NCBI RefSeq assembly: GCF_016859125.1
Contig: NZ_CP069338.1
Location: forward strand, 4,217,501 to 4,281,500
From: Archangium violaceum
GTDB lineage: Bacteria; Myxococcota; Myxococcia; Myxococcales; Myxococcaceae
Reading direction: 5' to 3'
Length of the DNA stretch: 64,000 bases
The stretch's first letter is position 1, and every line of letters starts with the position of its first letter. Shown here piece by piece: positions 43,888 through 54,542 of this stretch. Made by a program: the position numbers and the translations under genes. The notes under the pieces are model-generated. The model saw nothing but the letters and a program-made list of their open reading frames with translations, was not told the origin of the DNA and ran no database searches.

Positions 43888-45798
43888 GTGTTCCGTACGC
43901 GTTTCCTCGCTGCTGCGCTTCTCGCCCTCCCCCTCGCCGCGTGCGAGGTCGACAATTCCCAACTCCCCGAGGGCGCCCAGAAGTTCGACGACGCCGAGTC
44001 GCTCGGAGACGTCCAGGCCGCGCTCGCCGCGCTGCCCTCCGCCCGGGTCGTTGGCGCGGATGAGAAGGACTTCCCCTTCATGATCAGCGGCAACCTGGGC
44101 TCGGCCAGCGAGTCCGTGCAGGGCCTCGCGGCCGGTGACTCGCACGGCCGTGTGAGCAAGGCGCTTCCCGGCATCGCCGCCGTGTTCCGTCTGGATGCCT
44201 CCAACCTGGTGGCGAAGCGCTCCAAGGTGGACGAGCAGGGCGTCACGCACATCCGCTATGGCCAGATGAAGAACGGCCTGCCGGTGGTGAACGAGGAGCT
44301 CATCGTCCACGTGGCGCCCAACGGCACCATCACCGCGGCCAACGGAACGGCGCGCGATGGGGAGATCGTCTCCGCCAAGGCCTCCATCTCCGCCGAGGCC
44401 GCCGAGTTCGCCGCGCTGGACAACACCTCGGGCAGCCACCTGGACATCGAGGGCTCGCGCCTGGTGTACATCCGCTCCAGCCAGGACAACCGGCTGAAGC
44501 TGGCCTACGAGGTGACGGTGTCGGGTGAGGGCGAGGACCTGCCCATCCGCGACCTCGTCTACGTGAGCGCGCTGGACGGCTCCATCCTGGAGCGTCACTC
44601 GAAGATCCACACGGCGCTCAACCGCAAGGTGTACTCGGCCAACAACGGCTCGAGCACGCCGGGTACCCTCAAGCGCTCCGAGGGCCAGGCCGCCACGGGC
44701 GACGCCCACGTCGACGGCAACTACGACAAGCTGGGTGGCACGTACAACTGCTACAAGAACAACTTCAACCGCGACTCGTTCAACAACAAGGGCGCCACGC
44801 TCATCAGCACCGTTCACTACAGCCGCAACTACGTGAACGCGTACTGGGACGGCACCCAGATGGTGTATGGCGATGGCGACGGCGTGAACTCGGGCATGCT
44901 CGGCCTGTCCGCGGACGTGACCACGCACGAGCTCACCCACGCGGTGACCTCGAGCGAGTCCAACCTCACCTACTCGGGTGAGTCCGGCGGCCTCAACGAG
45001 GCGATGAGCGACATCTTCGGCGCCTACTGCGAGAGCTACGACTCGGGCACCTGGGCCACCACCAACGCGGTGTTCATGGTCGGCGACGACATCTGGACGC
45101 CCGCCACCTCCGGTGACGCGCTCCGCTACATGTACGACCCGGCCAAGGACGGCAAGTCGCTCGACTACTGGACGAGCAGCTCTGGCAGCGTGGACGTGCA
45201 CTACAGCTCGGGTATCGCCAACCTGGCCTTCACCCTGCTGTCCAGGGGCGGCACGCACCCGCGCGGCAAGAGCACCGTCAACGTGACGGGCATCGGCGTG
45301 CAGAAGGCCGGCGCCATCTTCTACAAGGCGAACACGGACTTCTTCACCGCCTCCACCAAGTACGCCCAGGCGAAGACGTACACCGAGCAGGCCGCGACGG
45401 CGCTCGGCTACTCCGAGGCGGACGTCGCGTCCGTGACGGCGGCCTGGGCCGCGGTGGGCGTGGGCAGCACCACGACGCCTCCCACGGGTGGCACGGCGCT
45501 GACCAATGGCACGGCGGTCACGGGCCTCTCCGGCGCCGCCAGCTCCGCCGCCTACTACTACCTGGACGTGCCGGCCAGCAAGGCGTCCACCTTCGCCATC
45601 AGCGGTGGCTCGGGTGACGCGGACCTGTACGTGAAGGCCGGCTCGCAGCCGACCACGAGCTCGTACGACTGCCGTCCGTACAAGACCGGCAACGCCGAGT
45701 CGTGCAGCATCGCCGCGAAGACCTCGGCCACCCGTATCTACGTGATGGTGCGCGGCTACAGCGCCTACTCCGGTCTCTCGCTCAAGGGCTCCTACTGA
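43888..45798 (+). CDS. Secreted M4 (thermolysin-family) metalloprotease with PPC domain
   Basis: About 636 aa. GTG 43888 is preferred (AGGAGG at 43871-43876; it gives a compact signal peptide ending LPLAAC); ATG 43855 is possible. FTP/PepSY-like propeptide segments (about 30-230) precede the M4 catalytic domain, with HELTH (two zinc ligands and Glu), GGLNEAMSDIFGAY (third ligand) and VDVHYSSGIANLAF. A linker rich in Thr and Gly leads to a C-terminal PPC domain (about 540-636, SGDADLYVKAGSQPTTSSYDCRP). Such proteases degrade proteins outside the cell and are typical of predatory myxobacteria. Followed by a strong terminator. Confidence 0.93.
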   Translation: MFRTRFLAAALLALPLAACEVDNSQLPEGAQKFDDAESLGDVQAALAALPSARVVGADEKDFPFMISGNLGSASESVQGLAAGDSHGRVSKALPGIAAVFRLDASNLVAKRSKVDEQGVTHIRYGQMKNGLPVVNEELIVHVAPNGTITAANGTARDGEIVSAKASISAEAAEFAALDNTSGSHLDIEGSRLVYIRSSQDNRLKLAYEVTVSGEGEDLPIRDLVYVSALDGSILERHSKIHTALNRKVYSANNGSSTPGTLKRSEGQAATGDAHVDGNYDKLGGTYNCYKNNFNRDSFNNKGATLISTVHYSRNYVNAYWDGTQMVYGDGDGVNSGMLGLSADVTTHELTHAVTSSESNLTYSGESGGLNEAMSDIFGAYCESYDSGTWATTNAVFMVGDDIWTPATSGDALRYMYDPAKDGKSLDYWTSSSGSVDVHYSSGIANLAFTLLSRGGTHPRGKSTVNVTGIGVQKAGAIFYKANTDFFTASTKYAQAKTYTEQAATALGYSEADVASVTAAWAAVGVGSTTTPPTGGTALTNGTAVTGLSGAASSAAYYYLDVPASKASTFAISGGSGDADLYVKAGSQPTTSSYDCRPYKTGNAESCSIAAKTSATRIYVMVRGYSAYSGLSLKGSY

Positions 45799-45834
45799 GC
45801 ACCCTGAAGCCGGGCACGTCGTGAGTTGAACGGG

Positions 45835-45870
45835 GCCCCTGGGAGGCATGCCTCCCGGGGGCTTCGTTTT
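45835..45870 (+). terminator. Terminator of the M4 protease gene
   Basis: A palindrome GGGAGGCATGCCTCCC (45841-45856), extended by CCCC/GGGG outside one wobble pair, is followed by CTTCGTTTT. It lies 37 nt after the stop. A strong rho-independent terminator by sequence. Confidence 0.8.
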
Positions 45871-45918
45871 GGGCGGGCCATTCCCCACAAGCCCCCGACC
45901 TGCGGTATGTGGGGGGGC

Positions 45919-46317
45919 ATGGCGATCGAGACAGAATCGGGAGTGACGCTCCCCTTCGACCGGTTCTGGGACTGGCTCCTGGACCACACCAACTGCATCC
46001 TCAGCCTCGGCACCGAGGAGTCCTGGCTCTACGATGCCGAGGCGCTCCACTGGGTCCTCTTCGCCGAGGAGAGCGGCACGCCCGTGGTGCAGCTCATCCT
46101 GGGCAAGCGCCTGGTAGGCGAGATGGTGCTCGACACCTCCGACCTGCTCCAGGTGCAGGTGACGCCCGACCCGGACAACGTGGAGCGCGGCTACTTCCTC
46201 TTCAAGCTCGTGGGCGGCCTCAAGTCGGCGCCCCGTGTGCGCTACACCTTCCAGCTCGCCCACGGGCTGGAGAACCTGCCCACCACGCCTCACGTGGCGG
46301 GAGGGCTGAAGCACTGA
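45919..46317 (+). CDS. Small conserved protein of unknown function
   Basis: 132 aa from ATG at 45919, preceded by a G-run that could serve as ribosome site. No signal peptide. It has alternating strands (WVLFAEESGTPVVQLILGKRLVGEMVLDTSDLLQVQVTPD) and a C-terminal LVGGLKSAPRVRYTFQLAHG. No family recognised. It could be a regulator or a PilZ-like small fold; neither is supported by motifs. Convergent with fumarase, 51 nt apart. Confidence 0.55.
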   Translation: MAIETESGVTLPFDRFWDWLLDHTNCILSLGTEESWLYDAEALHWVLFAEESGTPVVQLILGKRLVGEMVLDTSDLLQVQVTPDPDNVERGYFLFKLVGGLKSAPRVRYTFQLAHGLENLPTTPHVAGGLKH

Positions 46318-46368
46318 GCCGTCCCGGGGAGGCCCGGCGCCACCGGGCCTCCCGCGTGGGACGGGGGC

Positions 46369-48000
<1,632 letters not shown>

Positions 48001-48228
48001 CGTGGCCTTCTCCAACGGTTGGCTGGACCTGGACCGGCGAGTCTGGGTCCCCATTCCCCGATTGTCAGCAGGGAGCTGTCCGTCCGGGGAGTCTGCCTGG
48101 AACAGGCCGAAAACCTACCCTCATGTGAGCGACGAGCGATTGTAGGGGGGCGCCGCCCGGATGCCCTGGGGGCGGGCGGGAGGTGACGCGCTGGACAGCG
48201 CTTCCGGGGGTGCCATCCTGTGGCGCCC

Positions 48229-48600
48229 ATGACCGCCCCCGTCGTTCCCTGCTCGGCCATCTACCTCGACGCCGAGGACACGCTGGTGTCCGGCGCCGAC
48301 ACGCGCATCCCCCCGGAGCGGATGGTGGCGCGAATCCGGGAGCTCGCGCGAAGGGGAGGGGGCCTGTACCTGTGGAGCCGGCACGGGGCCGAGCACGCCC
48401 GGAAGGTGGCGGCGGGGCTGGGGCTCGAGGACTGCTTCCGGGCCTTCCTGCCCAAGCCGGAGGTGCTCATCGACGCCGAGGCGCTGGAGGACTGGAGCAT
48501 CTCGGAGATTCCGGCGGTGGCCTTCGGTTCCGTGAGGTTGGAGGACATCCTGCGAACGCCGCGGGTGCTCCCTCTCCCTTTGGGAGAGGGCGGGGGGTGA
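48229..48600 (+). CDS. Small HAD-like protein with repeat-derived C-terminus
   Basis: 123 aa from ATG at 48229. IYLDAEDTLVSG resembles HAD motif I, with E where the second Asp is expected (D-x-E). A Rossmann-like continuation (LYLWSRHGAEHARKVAAGLGLEDCF, KPEVLIDA) is visible. The enzyme is likely non-catalytic or not a phosphatase. The last 12 residues (VLPLPLGEGGG) are translated from the CCCTCTCCC palindrome that begins at 48570, so the natural C-terminus was probably replaced by the repeat. Confidence 0.5.
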   Translation: MTAPVVPCSAIYLDAEDTLVSGADTRIPPERMVARIRELARRGGGLYLWSRHGAEHARKVAAGLGLEDCFRAFLPKPEVLIDAEALEDWSISEIPAVAFGSVRLEDILRTPRVLPLPLGEGGG

Positions 48601-48716
48601 GGGTAGTCGTCACCCGGGTTTCACCCCTGGGTCCTCCAGTTCGCGCATTCCGTTACACGGGGAGGGAATACGGGAGGGAAATACCCTCACCCTAGCCCTC
48701 TCTTAGTGGGAGAAAA
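48570..48716. repeat. REP-like element with inverted ends
   Basis: CCCTCTCCC-TTT-GGGAGAGGG (48570-48590) is followed by CGGGGGGTGAGGG. Near the other end CCCTCACCCTAGCCCTCTC (48684-48702) is the inverse of that end with two mismatches. The inner 80 nt show no gene. The arrangement resembles a small BIME/MITE-like unit. Confidence 0.55.
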
Positions 48717-48841
48717 AACGGTTCTCCAAGAGTTTCGGGCACTTAGACCGAATTGATGGGGGGTCAAAAACCATCAATTCGGGTCTTCTCTGGCGCTCGC
48801 AGCTACATTCTCCACTACACGGGGCCCGCACTAGAAGTGAG

Positions 48842-50499
48842 CCCGCCTTATTCACGAGAGGTGCAGGAGGATGACCGGAAAAGGAGGGTGACGCGCCTGA
48901 CCTCCCGAGTGGTAGAGGGGTGTTGTTCAGACATCCACCACCACAAGGCAGGAGGCGCGTCATGGGTGAAATCCTCAACGACTTCGGGCTGGAGTTCAAC
49001 GGCTCCGTGAAGCTGGAGGCGAGGGCGGAGCGGTTGACGTCGGAGGCAGGGGCGGTGCTGCTGAGGGAGGTGGACGAGCGGTTGGGGCTGACGCGCTGGC
49101 TGGGGGAGATGTTGACGGACACGCGAGACGAGAAGCGGATAACCCACTCGCTGAGGGAGTTGGTGCGCACGGACCTTCTGCTGTTGGGGCAAGGGTGGAG
49201 AGACCACGACGACGCGGACGCGCTCAGGAGGGACGCGGCGTTGAGGTTGGCGGTGTCGGACAGCAAGAGCAGCGTGCCGCTGAGGGGGAAAGAGGGGGGA
49301 GCGGAGGGGTTGGCCTCACAGCCCACCTTGTCGCGGCTGACGGCCATGTTGGCGCGAGAGGAAAACCGGAAGGTGCTGCACGAGGCGCTGGTGTGGCAGA
49401 CGGGGCGGAGGCTGAGGGCGCAGCAGCCCAAGGGCCAGAAGCTCAAGCAGGTGACGGTGGACGTGGACGGGTTGCCGGTGGAGGTGCATGGGCACCAGGA
49501 GGGCAGCGCGTACAACGGGCACTACGGAGTACGCATGTACCACCCGATTGTCGCCAGTCTGGCCGAGACGGGAGACCTGTTGGACGTGAGGTTGCGCGAG
49601 GGAAACGTGCACAGCGCCAATGGAGCGCTGGAATTCATCGACGAGTTGCTGGGGCGAGTGGAGAAGGAGGTGTGTGAGGTGGCGGCGGTGCGCTTCGACG
49701 CGGGCTTTCCCGAGGAGAAGCTGCTGGCGAAGCTGGAGGAGCGAGGCACGCCCTACGTGGCGCGCGTGCGCAACACCAGCGTGTTGCAGCGGGAGGCGGC
49801 GCTGCCGCGCTTCATGAATTCGGGAGTGCCGCTGGGGGAGCCGGGCACCCACCTGTACGAATGGGAGTACCAGGCGCAGGGCTGGAGCCGTGCGCGGCGC
49901 GTGGTGTTGGTAGTGCTGGAGAGAAAGGACGAGCTCTTCCCGCACGCCTTCTGAGATGCCGGCGCAGGCGCTGCTGGAGCACTACCGCCAACGCGGCACG
50001 GCGGAGGGCCACTTCGCAGAGCTCATGGACGTGCTGGCCCCGGCGCTCTCCTCGGCCAGACGGCCCAAGTCCAAGTACCGGGGGCAGCCGCCCGTCCAGC
50101 GCTCGGTGTCCATCGACGCCTTCGCCAACAACGAGGTACGCCTGTTGCTCAATGCCCTGGCCTACAACCTGGTGCACGCCGCGCGCGTGCTGATGGAGCA
50201 GGCCACGGGCGAGGGCTGGGGGCTGCGCCGTGTGCGCGAGCGGGTGCTCAAAGTAGCCGCGCGGGTGCTGTTACACGCCAGAAGAGTGGTGCTGGTCATT
50301 GGCCGGGAGTCGGCCAGCCTCTGGCAGAAGCTGTGGACGAAGCTGGGCTCGCTGAGCACAGCGCACATTACGTAGCTGCCTGGAGTCAATTGCAGCTCAC
50401 GTGTCGCACTCTCCCCACTCCCCACTCCCCACTCCCCTCTCCATCTCCTCCTGCTTGCTACCCGCTGCCACGGGGCGGGCTTCCTCTGCCTTGTGCCCG
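48842..50499 (+). mobile_element. IS1380-like insertion sequence, copy 1
   Basis: 1658 nt repeated in inverted orientation at 52109-53776. The outer boundary is CCCGCCTTATTCACG. The inner boundary GCCTTGTGCCCG was read by comparing the copies. Copy 1 has a 26-nt deletion in the transposase and two extra ACTCCCC heptamers near 50410. No clear terminal inverted repeats or target duplication were seen, so the true IS ends may lie inside these limits. Confidence 0.8.
48962..50375 (+). pseudogene. IS1380-like transposase, broken by a 26-nt deletion
   Basis: Starts at MGEILNDFGLEFNGSVKLE (48962). The DDE-type core VTVDVDGLPVEVHGHQEGSAYNGHYG and VRFDAGFPEEKLL match IS1380-family transposases. The frame ends early at 49954 after LFPHAF because 26 nt present in the other copy are missing. 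The C-terminal part (MPAQALLEHYRQRGTAEGHF...) continues in another frame to 50375. Not expected to be functional by itself. Confidence 0.85.
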
Positions 50500-50692
50500 A
50501 TAACTCAACCCAACGCGCTCGACCTCAGCCCTCATGCATGTCTTGAGCCAGTCGTCGCGAATATGGTGGGTTCAAATCTCCCAGATGTGCTTCGGTCCAC
50601 CTTGTCTTACATATCTAGAATAGAGCCGCCATTCCAGATGAAAGACCTCATTTTAGCGGCACCTTTTGGCGAGTCTCTGCGTTCAGCGGTCA

Positions 50693-51481
50693 CTACTTCG
50701 GGGGCGGACTGTCGAGGCCCCGTAGCTGTTCCTCGGCCATCCGGCGGTACTGCGGCACGATCTCCACGGCCAGTACGTCACGCATCTGCTGGCGGGCACC
50801 TTCGAGATCCCCAGCGTCCCGGAGGCTCGTCATCCGGAACAGAGCGCGTGTGATCCGCTTCTGGCCGTCCCGTAAGCGAGAGAGAATCATCCCCATGAGT
50901 GCCTCGGCGCCTTCCGAGCTCTTGAGTGCGTCTTCCGTCTCGGCCACGCTAACGGCTGCTGTGGGGGCCATCCGACGCAGAAGGGCGCGCACGTCGTCGG
51001 TGAGTTCCAGGACGTGTCCCTGCTGAACGCGCTGGTAGAGGGCGGTGAGCTGCGGCCGGTCATTCAGGTTCGGATTGATTTGCCCGGTTGTGCGTACCTC
51101 CGCCAACCCGGCTAGCTTCTCTAGGGCAATTTCGGCCTGTTCTCGGTAGAAGGGGACGACCTCCACGGCGAGCACGTCACGCATGAACTGCTGTGCCCCG
51201 GTGAGATCGCCCGCGTCCCGAAGTTCATAGGCCCGGATTTGAGCACGGCTCAGCCGCGCCGAACCATCAGAGATGCGCCGTCGGACTTCCTGTAGCAGCG
51301 TCGTAGCGGTGGACAAGCTGCGGAGGGCGCTCTCTGCATCCTCATCGCTGATGGCCACCTCGCGGGCGCTTCGCAGCAATAGAGCGCGCGTCTCATCGGT
51401 GAGTTCTAGGGGCTCACCTTGCTCTAGGACCCGTTTGGCCAGTGCCCGAATAGGGTCCCAATCAATCTTCTTGTCGGACAT
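50693..51481 (-). CDS. Protein with two DUSAM-type repeats
   Basis: 262 aa, ATG at 51481. Two copies of a repeat of about 115 residues: LELTDETRALLLRSA ... YELRDAGDLTGAQQFMRDVLAVEVVPFYREQAE and LELTDDVRALLRRMA ... TSLRDAGDLEGARQQMRDVLAVEIVPQYRRMAE. This matches the DUSAM domain, a family amplified in Myxococcus and Stigmatella, of unknown function (family name from memory). Helical, soluble, no signal peptide. It is cargo between the inverted IS copies, 8 nt downstream of the small lipoprotein gene and probably in its transcript. The 193 nt between copy 1 and its end hold no gene. Confidence 0.72.
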   Translation of the reverse strand: MSDKKIDWDPIRALAKRVLEQGEPLELTDETRALLLRSAREVAISDEDAESALRSLSTATTLLQEVRRRISDGSARLSRAQIRAYELRDAGDLTGAQQFMRDVLAVEVVPFYREQAEIALEKLAGLAEVRTTGQINPNLNDRPQLTALYQRVQQGHVLELTDDVRALLRRMAPTAAVSVAETEDALKSSEGAEALMGMILSRLRDGQKRITRALFRMTSLRDAGDLEGARQQMRDVLAVEIVPQYRRMAEEQLRGLDSPPPK

Positions 51482-51489
51482 TGCCGCTC

Positions 51490-51873
51490 CTACTTCTCCC
51501 GGGGATCAGGGCACCTATCTCTCGGCCATTCGTGCTGGCCCTCGCAATACCGCAGGCAATCGTAGCAGGGCCCGTCCCAGCCTTCGTCGGCGCACAGGAC
51601 GAACTTCTTTATGCAGATCTGCTTCCACTCCGGAAGGTCTTTGTTGTTCTCGAACTCCTCGTCGTCGATTCTCAGCGAAATGTCCCGTAGGACCCGGAGC
51701 TCGTCCGAGCGGCTGGCGGTGCAACTCTCCATGGCGGTCAACGGGTACTTCTTGATGCAGCAGTCAACCGTGGACTCTCCCGGTCGGCACGCGATGGCTG
51801 CCGCACAGCCTGAAACGAGCCCACCCACCAGCACGGCTACCCAGAGGCGCGGGGTGCAATTCAGGTTTTCCAT
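51490..51873 (-). CDS. Small cysteine-rich lipoprotein
   Basis: 127 aa, ATG at 51873. The signal peptide ends VLVGGLVSGC (good lipobox). The mature part has nine further cysteines (ACRPG, DCCIKKYP, SCTAS, ICIKKFVLC, PCYDCLRYC, RCPD) and a conserved-looking LPEWKQICIKKFVLC. It resembles small myxobacterial lipoproteins found next to polymorphic toxin or kinase loci, but I cannot assign it to a named family with certainty. Cargo between the IS copies, upstream of the DUSAM gene. Confidence 0.6.
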   Translation of the reverse strand: MENLNCTPRLWVAVLVGGLVSGCAAAIACRPGESTVDCCIKKYPLTAMESCTASRSDELRVLRDISLRIDDEEFENNKDLPEWKQICIKKFVLCADEGWDGPCYDCLRYCEGQHEWPRDRCPDPREK

Positions 51874-51971
51874 GCCTCTGATGTTAGGCCAGTTAAGCAG
51901 GGAGCTCCAGCCGGGGACAGAGCGTGACGGGCTGGCCGCCGCTAACCCGTTCTGGTAGGTTGGCCCGCGCT

Positions 51972-52108
51972 ATGCGGAACTTCTTACCTCCCCGGTCTGC
52001 CCTTCTTCTCGCCCTCCTGGCGTCCGTTGCGATGGCCAGGGAACGCGAGCCCAGGTCTCGGAGCCTCTTCCTTTCGGACGAGTCGCGGGACGAAGTACAA
52101 CGGGTATA
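51972..52108 (+). pseudogene. DUF2381-like gene truncated by the IS
   Basis: The frame from ATG 51972 reads a signal peptide (MRNFLPPRSALLLALLASVAMA) and then RSRSLFLSDESRDEVQRVY, the start of DUF2381-type myxobacterial proteins as I recall them. It runs straight into the inner boundary of IS copy 2 at about 52109; only about 45 codons remain. It is divergent from the small lipoprotein gene. Confidence 0.55.
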
Positions 52109-53776
52109 CGGGCACAAGGCAGAGGAAGCCCGCCCCGTGGCAGCGGGTAGCAAGCAGGAGGAGATGGAGAGGGGAGTGGGGAGAGTGCGACACGTGAGCT
52201 GCAATTGACTCCAGGCAGCTACGTAATGTGCGCTGTGCTCAGCGAGCCCAGCTTCGTCCACAGCTTCTGCCAGAGGCTGGCCGACTCCCGGCCAATGACC
52301 AGCACCACTCTTCTGGCGTGTAACAGCACCCGCGCGGCTACTTTGAGCACCCGCTCGCGCACACGGCGCAGCCCCCAGCCCTCGCCCGTGGCCTGCTCCA
52401 TCAGCACGCGCGCGGCGTGCACCAGGTTGTAGGCCAGGGCATTGAGCAACAGGCGTACCTCGTTGTTGGCGAAGGCGTCGATGGACACCGAGCGCTGGAC
52501 GGGCGGCTGCCCCCGGTACTTGGACTTGGGCCGTCTGGCCGAGGAGAGCGCCGGGGCCAGCACGTCCATGAGCTCTGCGAAGTGGCCCTCCGCCGTGCCG
52601 CGTTGGCGGTAGTGCTCCAGCAGCGCCTGCGCCGGCATCTGCTCCTTCCTCCAGCTCGTCACCAGCCAGAAGGCGTGCGGGAAGAGCTCGTCCTTCCTCT
52701 CCAGCACTACCAACACCACGCGCCGCGCACGGCTCCAGCCCTGCGCCTGGTACTCCCATTCGTACAGGTGGGTGCCCGGCTCCCCCAGCGGCACTCCCGA
52801 ATTCATGAAGCGCGGCAGCGCCGCCTCCCGCTGCAACACGCTGGTGTTGCGCACGCGCGCCACGTAGGGCGTGCCTCGCTCCTCCAGCTTCGCCAGCAGC
52901 TTCTCCTCGGGAAAGCCCGCGTCGAAGCGCACCGCCGCCACCTCACACACCTCCTTCTCCACTCGCCCCAGCAACTCGTCGATGAATTCCAGCGCTCCAT
53001 TGGCGCTGTGCACGTTTCCCTCGCGCAACCTCACGTCCAACAGGTCTCCCGTCTCGGCGAGACTGGCGACAATCGGGTGGTACATGCGTACTCCGTAGTG
53101 CCCGTTGTACGCGCTGCCCTCCTGGTGCCCATGCACCTCCACCGGCAACCCGTCCACGTCCACCGTCACCTGCTTGAGCTTCTGGCCCTTGGGCTGCTGC
53201 GCCCTCAGCCTCCGCCCCGTCTGCCACACCAGCGCCTCGTGCAGCACCTTCCGGTTTTCCTCTCGCGCCAACATGGCCGTCAGCCGCGACAAGGTGGGCT
53301 GTGAGGCCAACCCCTCCGCTCCCCCTCTTTCCCCTCAGCGGCACGCTGCTCTTGCTGTCCGACACCGCCAACCTCAACGCCGCGTCCCTCCTGAGCGCGT
53401 CCGCGTCGTCGTGGTCTCTCCACCCTTGCCCCAACAGCAGAAGGTCCGTGCGCACCAACTCCCTCAGCGAGTGGGTTATCCGCTTCTCGTCTCGCGTGTC
53501 CGTCAACATCTCCCCCAGCCAGCGCGTCAGCCCCAACCGCTCGTCCACCTCCCTCAGCAGCACCGCCCCTGCCTCCGACGTCAACCGCTCCGCCCTCGCC
53601 TCCAGCTTCACGGAGCCGTTGAACTCCAGCCCGAAGTCGTTGAGGATTTCACCCATGACGCGCCTCCTGCCTTGTGATGGTGGATGTCTGAACAACACCC
53701 CTCTACCACTCGGGAGGTCAGGCGCGTCACCCTCCTTTTCCGGTCATCCTCCTGCACCTCTCGTGAATAAGGCGGG
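52109..53776 (-). mobile_element. IS1380-like insertion sequence, copy 2
   Basis: 1668 nt, inverted copy of 48842-50499. The 10-nt length difference is fully explained: copy 2 keeps the 26 nt lost in copy 1, has two single G losses, and has two fewer ACTCCCC heptamers. Elsewhere the two copies are almost identical, so they are recent. Confidence 0.82.
52219..53656 (-). pseudogene. IS1380-like transposase, frameshifted at two G-runs
   Basis: Starts at 53656 (MGEILNDFGLEFNG) and shifts frame near 53300-53345, where two G-homopolymers are each one base shorter than in copy 1. The rest, from LASQPTLSRLTAMLAREENRK to STAHIT (52219), is open and keeps the LVTSWRKEQ segment that copy 1 has lost. 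Each copy is thus intact where the other is broken. Confidence 0.85.
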
Positions 53777-54092
53777 TTGAACTCTCTACTCTTCTTCTCT
53801 TCTTGGCAGGGTAGAGAGAGTAAGAAGAGGGTAAAGAGATATGCAGTAAGAGATAGTTAGTGGAATGATATAACAGTAAGTAGTGCTAACTGTAGTCACA
53901 TGAAGAAGGGGGAAGAGACAGAGGTGATAGGCCAGCCCCGACCCAACCGGACTGGGGGCGGGCCTAGCTGCTGCCGGTGAATGGCGGCACGTCCAGCGGG
54001 CATCCCATGGGGCCAATACTCCCAGGGTCCCCCGTCTAGCTACACTCCCGAGGTTCTTTGACAGCGCAAATAGATGGCGGTAGCCGGGTTGG
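53777..54092. other. AT-rich and purine/pyrimidine-biased intergenic stretch
   Basis: No gene seen. Roughly 53790-53925 is far richer in A and T than the rest, with runs such as TACTCTTCTTCTCTTCTTGG and AGAGATATGCAGTAAG. It directly adjoins IS copy 2 and looks like DNA of different origin. Confidence 0.55.
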
Positions 54093-54542
54093 ATGCAGTC
54101 AAAGCAGCCCAATAAATACCGCAAGCTTACCTTTGCCGACGCTCAAGCCATCCGCGCGGCAAGGGAGCAAAACCCCGCCCTCTCCCTAGCCGTTCTGGCA
54201 GCCAAGTTCGGCGTTACGCCCATGAGCGTTTCCCGGGTGCTTCGGGGGGAGGTCCACCGGAAGGAACGGGAGCGCAAACTCACCCCCCACGAGGTCCAAA
54301 CCCTGCGCTACTTGGCGCGGACAGACACCTTGACCCAAGAGGGCATCTCCAAGCACTTCGGCATCTCCCAGGGCGAGGTGTCGCGCATCGTGAGGGGGGA
54401 GCTTTACGCCCACGTACCGCCCGGTACAGAGGAACAGGATCAGAAGGCCCGAAGGGAGGCGATGCTCGAAGCCATCGACCGGGCCTACGAGGCCACTTTG
54501 GCGAGTATCCCGCTCGTGGACGACGGGCCCCCCACGAGGTAA
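54093..54542 (+). CDS. Double helix-turn-helix DNA-binding protein
   Basis: 149 aa from ATG at 54093. Two similar HTH units: LTFADAQAIRAAREQ ... AVLAAKFGVTPMSVSRVLRGE (about 11-55) and LTPHEVQTLRYLARTD ... EGISKHFGISQGEVSRIVRGE (about 62-105), then a helical acidic tail. The pattern is that of phage or mobile-element regulators and Hin-like HTHs. No nuclease or recombinase domain. Probably a regulator acquired with the mobile region. Confidence 0.65.
   Translation: MQSKQPNKYRKLTFADAQAIRAAREQNPALSLAVLAAKFGVTPMSVSRVLRGEVHRKERERKLTPHEVQTLRYLARTDTLTQEGISKHFGISQGEVSRIVRGELYAHVPPGTEEQDQKARREAMLEAIDRAYEATLASIPLVDDGPPTR

Noticed and set aside
43495-46314. A 939-codon minus-strand frame across the M4 protease gene
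   Set aside because: Composition is that of an antisense shadow (Val/Arg/His-rich), and the plus strand carries complete HELTH and PPC features.
50560-50605. Sequence GGTGGGTTCAAATCTCCC resembling a tRNA T-arm near the IS inner end
   Set aside because: The stem has a mismatch and no acceptor, D or anticodon arms can be folded around it. At most a remnant.
48842-53776. Terminal inverted repeats and target-site duplications for the IS copies
   Set aside because: Flanks of the two copies do not show matching short duplications and the ends are not clear inverses, so exact IS ends are not claimed.
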